Below are positions 18,907-27,629 of a stretch of 46,047 nucleotides of DNA, one piece after another (the stretch's first letter is position 1; the number at the start of each line of letters is the position of its first letter). Below the pieces are notes generated by a model. That model did not search any database. It saw only the letters and a program-made list of their open reading frames with translations, and had not been told where the DNA came from. Origin of the DNA: Mucilaginibacter sp. (GTDB lineage Bacteria > Bacteroidota > Bacteroidia > Sphingobacteriales > Sphingobacteriaceae); the NCBI GenBank assembly GCA_028287805.1, contig JAQBOY010000321.1, forward strand, positions 1-46,047. The letters run 5' to 3'. The translations under genes were made by a program, and so were the position numbers.

Positions 18907-18932
18907 AAGGTGTTGTGTGTATATAACACCTT
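18907..18932. promoter_or_regulatory. Inverted repeat upstream of rrf2
   Basis: AAGGTGTT-N10-AACACCTT, perfect 8-bp arms, 28 bp upstream of the Rrf2 start codon. Confidence 0.5.
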
Positions 18933-19076
18933 GGTATTATGGGTTCGCAAACAACAATACATCATGATACCATTAATAGATATGAGCATTTTGCTGTGTT
19001 TATAGCCAACTCTTTGAAGAGCTAAAAGAGTATTATTTACAGTTGTTTTCATATTTTCAGACAAACATAAATAATA

Positions 19077-19095
19077 ATCTATTAAATCAATAGAT
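19077..19095. promoter_or_regulatory. Inverted repeat abutting the leader promoter -33 box (candidate operator)
   Basis: ATCTATT-AAATC-AATAGAT, perfect 7-bp arms, 1 bp upstream of TTG at 19097. Confidence 0.5.
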
Positions 19096-19096
19096 A

Positions 19097-19126
19097 TTGT
19101 AGATAATAAAAATTAATTTATATTTG
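19097..19126 (+). promoter_or_regulatory. Bacteroidota-type promoter (TTG-N19-TATATTTG)
   Basis: TTG 19097-19099, exactly 19 nt, then TATATTTG 19119-19126, fitting the Bacteroidetes -33/-7 consensus TTG/TAnnTTTG. Confidence 0.75.
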
Positions 19127-19144
19127 CCTCGCTAAATCAAAAAA

Positions 19145-19237
19145 ATGAAGACTTTTTATCATCTGTTAAACCGAACATTAAGATTCTACGATTCCCTTCC
19201 AATACCGCATAGGTGTTGCATATGTTGTTGTTGCTGA
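19145..19237 (+). CDS. Poly-cysteine leader peptide (30 aa), candidate cysteine-responsive attenuator ORF
   Basis: ATG..TGA translates MKTFYHLLNRTLRFYDSLPIPHRCCICCCC*; 6 of the last 7 codons are Cys; 19 bp downstream of a consensus -7 box. Confidence 0.75.
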   Translation: MKTFYHLLNRTLRFYDSLPIPHRCCICCCC

Positions 19238-19398
19238 TTAACGCAACGCCCCATACATAATTCTTGTTGTGTTATAGGTCTCGGGGACTATTGCGGCATA
19301 ATACTTCCAATAAATTCAAATTACTTCACTCATCTTTATCTATTAAAATGAATAAATAAGAAAAAATATAATCAGCAAGGAAGCCTTGCCGGTTATAA

Positions 19399-19542
19399 AT
19401 GAACGACCAGTTTCGTAACGGCAATTACGCCAGAAGCATAAATCTGAATGCCAGAAAGGTAATTGTGCCGACACGCAAGCCGGGCGGGCAAAAAGCACCA
19501 GATACAACTGCATCCCCCGTTAAAAGTGAGCGGGAGGAGTGA
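19399..19542 (+). CDS. Small ORF (47 aa), hypothetical
   Basis: MNDQFRNGNYARSINLNARKVIVPTRKPGGQKAPDTTASPVKSEREE*; between the leader ORF and the M14 gene; coding status uncertain. Confidence 0.3.
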   Translation: MNDQFRNGNYARSINLNARKVIVPTRKPGGQKAPDTTASPVKSEREE

Positions 19543-19589
19543 TTAACAATTTAAAATCAGTTATTTAGCATTAAGATTAAACTAAAAAC

Positions 19590-22385
19590 ATGAAAAAAAT
19601 TTACATTGCCATTTTCTGTTCGATGTTCCTGTCGGGCAGCTTACTGGCGCAAACTATTCCATCCCCAAAAGAGTTTTTTGGCTTCAACATCGGGGACGAT
19701 TATCAACTGGCTAATTTTACACAAACAGAAGCCTATTTTAAAAAGCTTACAGCTTCTCCACGTACAAAATATGTAGACATCGGGCTTACCGAAGAAGGCC
19801 GGCATCAATTTATGCTGGTTATTTCTTCACCCGAGAATATAAAGAAATTAGAACAATATCGAACCATCTCAAAAAAAATGGCCCATGCCGAGGGCCTTAC
19901 CGACGAAGAGGCTCACCAGCTTTCATTAGACGGTAAGGTTGTTGTTTGGATAGATGGCGGTTTACATGCTACCGAAGTATTGGGTATTCATCAGTTAATA
20001 GAAACCTCATACCAACTGGTTACCCGGAATGATGACGAAACTAAAAAAATATTAGATAAAGATATTATTTTAATGGTACATGCTAATCCGGACGGCCAGG
20101 AGTTGATCTCTAACTGGTATATGAAGGAAAAAGACCCCCAGAAACGTAATATGAATGTGCCGCGCTTGTGGGAAAAATATGTTGGCCATGATAATAATCG
20201 CGATTCTTATATGATGAATATGAAAGAGTCGCAAAATATTACCCATCAACAATTTTTAGACTGGATACCACAAATAGTTTATAATCATCATCAGTCAGGC
20301 CCTGCCGGTTCCGTTGTAGCGGGTCCGCCTTTCCGCGATCCATTTAACTATTTATACGATCCGTTACTAATGACCAGTATTGATGAAGTAGGATCAGCGA
20401 TGAACAGCAGGCTTAACGCCGAAGGAAAACCAGGTTATACCCAACGCTCCGGAACAGAGTTCTCTACATGGTTTAACGGTGGGGTGCGCACAGCAACTTA
20501 TTTCCATAATACGGTAGGTTTGTTAACTGAAATGATAGGCAGCCCTGCACCTTCCACTATTCCGGTAGTGCCTGAGCGTTTAATACCAAATAGCGCAACG
20601 CCATTCCCGGTTCTGCCGCAAACCTGGCATTTCAGGCAATCCGTAGAGTATTCATTGTCGCTTAACTACGCGGTATTAAATTATGCTGCGCGCCATAGTG
20701 ATGAGTTATTATACAATATGTATAGGATGGGTAAAAACTCTATCGAACGAGGAAGTAAAGATTACTGGACACTTTCACCCAAGCGCTCTGATGCGATAGT
20801 TGAAGCGGCCAAAGCAGGACGACCAGCTGTAGACAGCACTGCAGGCGGTGGGCGGGGAGGACGCGGTGGTGCCGCAGGCGCGGTTACTATTGGCGGTGCG
20901 CGTAATGGAAATATAGCGCTTAAATATTATGATGAGGTATTAAAAAATCCCGAACTACGTGATCCCCGGGGATATATCATTAGCGTAGATCAGCCTGATT
21001 TTGCAACGGCGGTAAAGTTCGTCAATCTTTGTATCAGATCAGGACTTATTGTACAAAAAGCGACTGCGGCATTTACCGTAAATGGTAAAAATTATCCCGC
21101 CGGCTCTTACATCCTGAAAACTAACCAGGCATTTCGCCCGGAAGTGTTGGACAGATTTGAACCAGAAAATCATCCCAATGATTTCTTGTACCCGGGCGGC
21201 CCCCCAATAAAGCCGTACGATATGACCGGCTGGACAGTAGCTTACCAAATGGGTATTAAATTTGATCGCATACTGGATGACTTTAACGGTCCTTTCCAAC
21301 GTATTTCTTATGGCGAATTACAGCCAATGCCGCTTGCTTCTGCACCGGCAACTGCTAAAAACGGTTATTTCATTAGCCCAACTGCCAACAATTCATTTAT
21401 AGCGGTTAACGATCTTTTACAGGCTGGTGTGGGCGTATATCGTTTAACCGAAGCTTCTGCCACCCAACCTGCAGGTTCTTTTTATGTTGCTTACTCCGAA
21501 AAAGCAAAAGCGGTATTGGATAAAGCGGCAAAAGAACTGTACGTAAAAGCGGTAACAGCACCAAAAAAGCCAAAAAACATTGAACCAATAAATACTGCCC
21601 GAATAGCGCTTTGGGATCAATATGGAGGTTCTATGCCTTCGGGCTGGACCCGCTGGATGATGGAGCAGTACCATTTCCCATTTAAAGTTGTTTATCCGCA
21701 GGAGTTTGATGCAGGTGATTTAAAAAGCAAGTTTGATGTGATTATACTTGTTGGAGGAGCTGTGCCGCCTCCGGGAAGAGACGGTGGTAATTTTGGTGGC
21801 GGCGGCCGTGGAGGTCGTAGTGCCGGTGAGATCCCTGATGAGTATAAAACCTGGACCGGGCGACTTACCGTAGAGAAAACAGTACCACTGCTTAAAACAT
21901 TTTTAGAAGCTGGCGGAACTATTGTTACAGTAGGCACCAGCGCGAATTTAGCTTATGCCCTTAATTTGCCGGTGCATAACGCGCTGGTTGATGTAGTAGG
22001 GGGCAAAGAAGTGCCTTTTTCAGGTGATAAATTTTATATTCCGGGTACCATATTGCGTGCTTCGGTTGATACCAGGCAGCCGGCCAATTATGGTATGGAA
22101 AATGAAGTGGACGTGATGTTTGACAATAGCCCGGTATTTAAACTGGATGCAGATGCGGCCAGTAAAGGCGTTAAACCATTAATGTGGTTTAGTACCGATA
22201 AGCCATTACGAAGCGGTTGGGCCTGGGGACAACAATATTTGAAAGATGATGTAGCGGCATTTTCGGCGCAAGTAGGTGCGGGGACGCTTTACTCATTCGG
22301 ACCGGAAATAACTTTCCGCGCGCAGCCTCATGGCACATTCAAATTATTGTTTAATGAGTTATATAAAAAAGGCAGCCAGAAATAG
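19590..22385 (+). CDS. M14 family zinc carboxypeptidase (secreted)
   Basis: Signal peptide; 'VVWIDGGLHATEVLG' (HxxE), 'DIILMVHANPDGQELI', 'QIVYNHHQSGP', 'LLTEMIGSP'; two Gly/Arg-rich insertions. Confidence 0.87.
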   Translation: MKKIYIAIFCSMFLSGSLLAQTIPSPKEFFGFNIGDDYQLANFTQTEAYFKKLTASPRTKYVDIGLTEEGRHQFMLVISSPENIKKLEQYRTISKKMAHAEGLTDEEAHQLSLDGKVVVWIDGGLHATEVLGIHQLIETSYQLVTRNDDETKKILDKDIILMVHANPDGQELISNWYMKEKDPQKRNMNVPRLWEKYVGHDNNRDSYMMNMKESQNITHQQFLDWIPQIVYNHHQSGPAGSVVAGPPFRDPFNYLYDPLLMTSIDEVGSAMNSRLNAEGKPGYTQRSGTEFSTWFNGGVRTATYFHNTVGLLTEMIGSPAPSTIPVVPERLIPNSATPFPVLPQTWHFRQSVEYSLSLNYAVLNYAARHSDELLYNMYRMGKNSIERGSKDYWTLSPKRSDAIVEAAKAGRPAVDSTAGGGRGGRGGAAGAVTIGGARNGNIALKYYDEVLKNPELRDPRGYIISVDQPDFATAVKFVNLCIRSGLIVQKATAAFTVNGKNYPAGSYILKTNQAFRPEVLDRFEPENHPNDFLYPGGPPIKPYDMTGWTVAYQMGIKFDRILDDFNGPFQRISYGELQPMPLASAPATAKNGYFISPTANNSFIAVNDLLQAGVGVYRLTEASATQPAGSFYVAYSEKAKAVLDKAAKELYVKAVTAPKKPKNIEPINTARIALWDQYGGSMPSGWTRWMMEQYHFPFKVVYPQEFDAGDLKSKFDVIILVGGAVPPPGRDGGNFGGGGRGGRSAGEIPDEYKTWTGRLTVEKTVPLLKTFLEAGGTIVTVGTSANLAYALNLPVHNALVDVVGGKEVPFSGDKFYIPGTILRASVDTRQPANYGMENEVDVMFDNSPVFKLDADAASKGVKPLMWFSTDKPLRSGWAWGQQYLKDDVAAFSAQVGAGTLYSFGPEITFRAQPHGTFKLLFNELYKKGSQK

Positions 22386-22396
22386 CCTTGATTGAT

Positions 22397-22427
22397 ACTA
22401 AGGAATGGCGATAAGCCATTCCTTAGT
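22397..22427. terminator. Bidirectional terminator between convergent genes
   Basis: Perfect 13-bp stem ACTAAGGAATGGC-GATAA-GCCATTCCTTAGT. Confidence 0.8.
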
Positions 22428-22529
22428 TATATTTTCCTCATTAAACGTTTCAACTTTAATTCCATGATGGGTTATGAAAGTGAAACCATGATTGGCATTT
22501 TTCTTTTCCAGCTCATGGCGAACCGGTAA

Positions 22530-23768
22530 TCAGGCTGTTCTTTTAATTTTTACTGCAAAAAGAGACCATGTAGCCAATAACATGAGTACTGCCGAAACCT
22601 GGTAAATAACAGACAGGTCAATATGTGCGTCTTTTAAGATCCCGCCTATCAGCACCATAATACCGCCGACAATAGTGCTCAGGAAATTAAGGAAACCATA
22701 CCCGGTGGCTATGTACCGGTTATCTACGATCTGGCAAAGTATGGGCATCAGGTTAGCATCATTAAAACCACGGGCCAGTCCGTAAATGATCATAGCCATA
22801 ATACCGATGGCAAAAACAGAGGTAGATGACATCAAAAACAAAAACGGTGCGCCAAGTGTGAATCCAATAATAATCACATATAAACGGGCTTTGGGATTAC
22901 TTCGCGACCATCGGTCGGCCAATAAACCACCACATACCACGCCTATAAATGAGCCAATTTGGACATATCCCGTTGCCGCAATACCTGCCTGACCAAGGCT
23001 AAGGCTAAAGTGCTCCTTTAAAAAAGTTGGCAGCCAGCCATACAGTAGCCAGTTCACCATACCCAACGCACAAAAATATAATAACACAATACGAAAGGAC
23101 GATTCAGAAAAAAGCATTTTAAAAGAGTGAAACAGGTTAAGGGGTTTTTCAACAACCAGAATATCAGGTTGATCACCATCTTCTTGTACAGGTTTGCTAT
23201 TTTTAAGGAGAAACAAAAGTACCACGGCATATAATATACCAAACAGGCCAAATACCCTGAACCCGTGACGCCATCCCCATAATTCGGCAATGTAACCCCC
23301 AAGCCCTCCAAGTGCCAAACCGGCATATAGCCCACTCATGTGTAAACCGGTTGCCAACGAGCGTGTGCGCCCCCTATGGTAATCAATTATTAAAGCAAGT
23401 GCAGCCGGGATATAACAAGCCTCGCTGATACCCATTACCACACGTGCGGCTAACATTTCGTTAAAAGAGCTTACAAAGCCTGTCCACAAGGTTACAGCCG
23501 ACCATACCGATACACTAAAAACAATGACAGCTTTCCTGCCATATTTATCGGCGAAAAAACCACCTAAAGGGCTTAATATGCCGTATGACCATAGAAATGC
23601 CGAAGTTAACAGACCAAATTGGGCGTCATTCAAATGGAACTCTCCAATGATAGGGTCACGCATTGAGGTAATGAGTATCCGATCAAAATAGTTTAAAAAG
23701 GCCACTACCCACAGCAAGCCTACAATAATCCATGGATAATAAGAACCTGATGTTTTAAAATTTGTCAT
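22530..23768 (-). CDS. MFS transporter (last gene of sialidase operon)
   Basis: 12-TM MFS; 'YFDRILITSMRDPIIGEFHLNDAQFGLLTSAFLWSYGILSPLGGFFADKYGRKAVI'. Confidence 0.92.
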   Translation of the reverse strand: MTNFKTSGSYYPWIIVGLLWVVAFLNYFDRILITSMRDPIIGEFHLNDAQFGLLTSAFLWSYGILSPLGGFFADKYGRKAVIVFSVSVWSAVTLWTGFVSSFNEMLAARVVMGISEACYIPAALALIIDYHRGRTRSLATGLHMSGLYAGLALGGLGGYIAELWGWRHGFRVFGLFGILYAVVLLFLLKNSKPVQEDGDQPDILVVEKPLNLFHSFKMLFSESSFRIVLLYFCALGMVNWLLYGWLPTFLKEHFSLSLGQAGIAATGYVQIGSFIGVVCGGLLADRWSRSNPKARLYVIIIGFTLGAPFLFLMSSTSVFAIGIMAMIIYGLARGFNDANLMPILCQIVDNRYIATGYGFLNFLSTIVGGIMVLIGGILKDAHIDLSVIYQVSAVLMLLATWSLFAVKIKRTA

Positions 23769-23796
23769 TGATTAGCTAAATAATAAACATGCTTAC

Positions 23797-24924
23797 TCAC
23801 TTTAAATTTGGCACAACTTTAAGCACACGCGGTGTACGCACAGCGGGCCTTACCTCTCCTCCTGGAAAAATTAACTCGCCATTCCATAACACCAATGTGG
23901 TAGTTACCGGTGCCCAAACACTGCCATTCGGGTGAGTAACTACATCTGCTTTTTTATGGGTATATATTTCACCGGCAACAGACCAGCTGTTTTTACCGGG
24001 ATTGTAACAAAGTATTTGATTACTAAATCCCGGATGCTTATCTTTTAATATTGCCGCTTTTTTTACCAGCCTGCCATTGTCACCTCCAAATATCAACAGT
24101 CTGTTCTGTTTGGTTGCATAGGCCGGGTTTGCAGCTGCAACTGTAGCAAAAGGCATATCGCTCAGCTTTTTCCAGCCTTTTCCCGGCGTATATTCATAGG
24201 CATCATTTAAATACCTTCGTTTTACAGCTCCTTTTCCATCATCAACTAATGCAGTGCCGCTAAACAAATAAAAAGAACCATTTTGAGTTCCTGAAACACT
24301 TAACATGCGTTCAGGACCGGGCCATGATTCTAATATCGTCCATGCTGTTGTGGTAACAGGCTGTGACAGATCAATTGACCAGAAATTCCTGGCGGCATGT
24401 TTGTCATCAGGGTTTACTAATCCGCCTGCAATGTAAACGGTATGCCCGGCCAGCGCTCCGGAACTGTTGGCCAACGCAGCCGGCATATCAGGCAATTTGC
24501 TAATGCTTATTTTCCCGTTTTTATAGCTAATGCTTATCACGTTTTTGTAATGGCCACCGGCATTGCTGCCACCAAAACAAATGAGTTGATTGTGCCAGGT
24601 TACCGATACACCATATCCAAGCGGCATGGGTAATTTCCCGGCCTCTTTCCAGCGTCCATCTGATTTTTCAAGTACAAATATTTTAGCTGTCCATGTTTTT
24701 TTTGCGCCTGTCCATGGCCCACCCCCATCTGGAAAATTGGCCCCTCCCGCTACAATTAAACTGCCGTTTGATACCCCGGCAAATGATCCCGCAAATCCAT
24801 ACTTATCAGGTATGGCAGGTAGTTCGCCCCAGCTAAAATACGAAACGGGGCGTGATTCCTGAGCTTTAATTGGTGTGGTTAAAAGCATAATAACTATTCC
24901 CGTGTAAATTAGTCTGCGTTGCAT
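23797..24924 (-). CDS. Kelch-repeat N-acetylneuraminate epimerase/mutarotase-like (NanM family)
   Basis: Kelch repeats 'GFAGSFAGVSNGSLIVAGGANFPDGGGPWTGAKKTWTAKIFVLE', 'LPMPLGYGVSVTWHNQLICFGGSNAGGHY'; adjacent to NanA-like gene. Confidence 0.85.
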   Translation of the reverse strand: MQRRLIYTGIVIMLLTTPIKAQESRPVSYFSWGELPAIPDKYGFAGSFAGVSNGSLIVAGGANFPDGGGPWTGAKKTWTAKIFVLEKSDGRWKEAGKLPMPLGYGVSVTWHNQLICFGGSNAGGHYKNVISISYKNGKISISKLPDMPAALANSSGALAGHTVYIAGGLVNPDDKHAARNFWSIDLSQPVTTTAWTILESWPGPERMLSVSGTQNGSFYLFSGTALVDDGKGAVKRRYLNDAYEYTPGKGWKKLSDMPFATVAAANPAYATKQNRLLIFGGDNGRLVKKAAILKDKHPGFSNQILCYNPGKNSWSVAGEIYTHKKADVVTHPNGSVWAPVTTTLVLWNGELIFPGGEVRPAVRTPRVLKVVPNLK

Positions 24925-24951
24925 AAAATTATAGTGTTAAAACACATTATT

Positions 24952-25866
24952 TTAAGCCTGGTAACTTTTTAGTAATTCAAAAAAGCCTAATTCTTCAAGG
25001 TCGGTTTTAAGCTGATGGTAAGCCTGATCTGATAATCCGGTTAGTGGTAATCTTGCGTTCCCCATGTCAATACCCAGCATTTTCATAATAGCCCTTTGCG
25101 CAGCAATGGAAGGATGTTTAATAATACATCTGATAAAGTCGACCACCTTTAGCTGCAACGCTCTTGCCTCATCGTGTTTTCCGGTGCGGTAAAGATCAAT
25201 AATGTGTAAGTAAACCGGCGCGGCAAAAGTGTAAGTGCTGCCAATAGCGCCTTCGGCACCTACTGCCAGTGCGCTTAACAGCATCTCATCTAAACCATAA
25301 AGCGCTTCAAATTTACCCTCTTTATAGTTTAAACAAGCCTGGTACTCATATAGGGTTGATGCTGTATATTTTATGCCAGCAAGGTTAGGGATCGATTTTT
25401 CACCCAATTTTAAAAATTCAACCATATCCATACCTACGCCGGTTAAGTTAGGCATGTGATAATAATAGAAGGGAAGGGCAGGTGCTGCTGATGCGATTTC
25501 TGCCATACAGTCAACCAGGTTCTGAACCGATGTTGGCTTAAAGTAAAATGCCGCTACTGACGAAAAAGCATCGGCTCCAATAGCCGCGGCATGCGCCGCG
25601 AGTTTCTTACATTCAGCTATTGAGGTATGCCCTACATGTACCAGCACCAATATTCGTTTACGGGACGCCTTAACATAAGCTTCAGCAACAGACATTCTTT
25701 CCTCAACCGTCATGTTGGGGCCCTCGCCATTTGTGCCGCATATAAAAACCCCGGATATGCCTTCGGCAACAAGTTTATCAACAAGTGCCGGTATAATATC
25801 ATTATTCAACGAGCCATTCGATTTATAGGCTGCAAAAGTTGCTGCAACTATACCTTTTATTTTCAT
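24952..25866 (-). CDS. nanA: N-acetylneuraminate lyase-like (DHDPS superfamily aldolase)
   Basis: 'GTNGEG', 'PFYYYHMPNLTG', Schiff-base Lys 'GIKYT', 'LYGLDEMLLSALAVGAEGAIGSTYTF' as in sialic acid lyases. Confidence 0.85.
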   Translation of the reverse strand: MKIKGIVAATFAAYKSNGSLNNDIIPALVDKLVAEGISGVFICGTNGEGPNMTVEERMSVAEAYVKASRKRILVLVHVGHTSIAECKKLAAHAAAIGADAFSSVAAFYFKPTSVQNLVDCMAEIASAAPALPFYYYHMPNLTGVGMDMVEFLKLGEKSIPNLAGIKYTASTLYEYQACLNYKEGKFEALYGLDEMLLSALAVGAEGAIGSTYTFAAPVYLHIIDLYRTGKHDEARALQLKVVDFIRCIIKHPSIAAQRAIMKMLGIDMGNARLPLTGLSDQAYHQLKTDLEELGFFELLKSYQA

Positions 25867-25892
25867 GTATATAAGTGTAAATATTTATTTAT

Positions 25893-26840
25893 TTAAAAAA
25901 ATTCGGGTATGATATGCTGAGCCCGTTTGCGTACGGACAACACATCATCATTTGATATAAATTGATAGGGCCAGCGTAAACGCGTATTTATTTGCACATA
26001 ACCACCTACTGCTGCTAAAAATTTATCTAAAGCAGGGTTTGAATAACCTTTTTGCTGGTACGGTGATATACATTCTTTAAAAAACTGTAAAATACGCTGC
26101 TCCAGCTCAAGAGCGGCATCCATGTCTGTTTGCATCTGGTTCCACCATTTTTGAGCAGCTATTGCATTGATACATGCTATATTGGAGTATGCACCTGATG
26201 CCATCTCACTACATACACCGCTTGCCAGCAGATGACCTGGTACAAACACAGAAAGATGTGCTGTGTATTTTTTCATTCCGGCTATCCAATCCCTGTCACC
26301 GTACGGTACCTTTATGCCGATCACCTGTGGAATAAGGGTTTTTAATTCTCCAAATTCCTTGGGCTTTAACACTGTTTTTGCATGTGGCGGATTATACAAT
26401 ACTAACGGAATTCCATGACTATTATAAGCAATGCCTTGTAAAAAGGCGATCTGCTCTGTATGGTTAGCCACCACCCAATCCGGCAGAATCACTTGTATTG
26501 CATCCGGTTTTAAATGGATGCATCGTTTAACACGCTTAAGCGAAATGATAGGCGAGGAGTGGCCTGCACCTATCTGGAAACGCATATTGGCCGACCGGCA
26601 TTTTTCTGACAGCAGTTGGTTAATTTGGTCAAATTCATCCTCGGTTTGGTTATGAAATTCACCAGCCGTACCGTTTGAATAGATCCCATCCACACCCGCT
26701 GCTATCAGATACTCTATTTCCTCCGTCAAAAGAGGGTAATTGATGGTGTCGTTGTCATTAATTGGCAACAGTAATGTTGCCCAATTACCTTTTAAGGTGG
26801 CTGCTGTAAGTTTCTGCATCAGTTTATAATTCTGCTTCAA
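25893..26840 (-). CDS. Second dihydrodipicolinate synthase family protein, divergent aldolase
   Basis: 'GIYSNGTAGEFHNQTEDEF', 'PLVLYNPPHAKTVL', 'GIKVPYGD'; alternative start Met8 (26819) would avoid the overlap with the upstream gene. Confidence 0.85.
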   Translation of the reverse strand: MKQNYKLMQKLTAATLKGNWATLLLPINDNDTINYPLLTEEIEYLIAAGVDGIYSNGTAGEFHNQTEDEFDQINQLLSEKCRSANMRFQIGAGHSSPIISLKRVKRCIHLKPDAIQVILPDWVVANHTEQIAFLQGIAYNSHGIPLVLYNPPHAKTVLKPKEFGELKTLIPQVIGIKVPYGDRDWIAGMKKYTAHLSVFVPGHLLASGVCSEMASGAYSNIACINAIAAQKWWNQMQTDMDAALELEQRILQFFKECISPYQQKGYSNPALDKFLAAVGGYVQINTRLRWPYQFISNDDVLSVRKRAQHIIPEFF

Positions 26841-27603
26841 AAGCTTTCACTTCTTCAAATTTTGTTTTACCCTTTACCAGCCGGCCTAAACGTGGTTTGC
26901 GTTCATTGTAAACTTCAACTGCATCAGCATCGGCATAGCGCAGAAAGAGTATGCGCCTGTCGCGGTCGTTTGAGTAGTTACCGTCTGATTTATGCAACAT
27001 CCAGCAGTTAAATAGCAGCGTATCACCCGCTTTCATTTCAATTGGTACTGCAAGCTTATCGTCAGCCTCAACAATAATTTCTGATTGACTTTTTTTCTGA
27101 TCCGCATCCTGTTGTACCCTTATTTGTCCCTGCTTGTGGCTGCCGGGGATTAACCATAAACAACCATTACCCCGGTCTGTATCATCAAGCGCTGTAAGTG
27201 TAGTAATGGCATTATACGGTTCCAATTCGCCGTAGCCGTTATCCTGGTGCCAGCCAAAGGGTTTGGTGTTGCCCTTCATTTTAAAAGTGAGCTGTGAAGT
27301 TGCACCTTTTACGTTGGGGCCTATAATTTGTGATGCAATATCAACCAGTGGGCCTTCAAAATAATAATCCCGTACGGTTGAAGCCTGGTGATGGATATTT
27401 ACAAGAAGCGAGTTTTGCAGCCAGCTTTTATTCGGGTCAAAAGATTCCTTTTCTTTGTTCCAGGCCACCATACATTCTTGCTGCATTTGCTTTACACCTT
27501 CGGGCTTTATGATACCCTTTATAATAAGGTAACCATTATCCTGATACGATTTCAACTCTCCATCGCTTAATTTCCTGTAATTAAACAATTCTTCCTTTTT
27601 CAT
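26824..27603 (-). CDS. Phytanoyl-CoA dioxygenase (PhyH) family Fe(II)/2OG oxygenase
   Basis: 'YLIIKGIIKPEGV', 'FGWHQDNGYGELEPYNAITTLTALDDTDRGNGCLWLIPGSHKQG' (HxD), distal His 'FNCWMLHKSDGN'. Confidence 0.9.
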   Translation of the reverse strand: MKKEELFNYRKLSDGELKSYQDNGYLIIKGIIKPEGVKQMQQECMVAWNKEKESFDPNKSWLQNSLLVNIHHQASTVRDYYFEGPLVDIASQIIGPNVKGATSQLTFKMKGNTKPFGWHQDNGYGELEPYNAITTLTALDDTDRGNGCLWLIPGSHKQGQIRVQQDADQKKSQSEIIVEADDKLAVPIEMKAGDTLLFNCWMLHKSDGNYSNDRDRRILFLRYADADAVEVYNERKPRLGRLVKGKTKFEEVKAFEAEL

Positions 27604-27629
27604 GATGTTGAGTATTTAAACATTGCCAA

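Noticed and set aside
20070-20252. Minus-strand small ORFs inside the M14 gene (also 21039, 21406, 21444, 21692)
   Set aside because: Antisense shadow frames of a coding region; no homology-like motifs.
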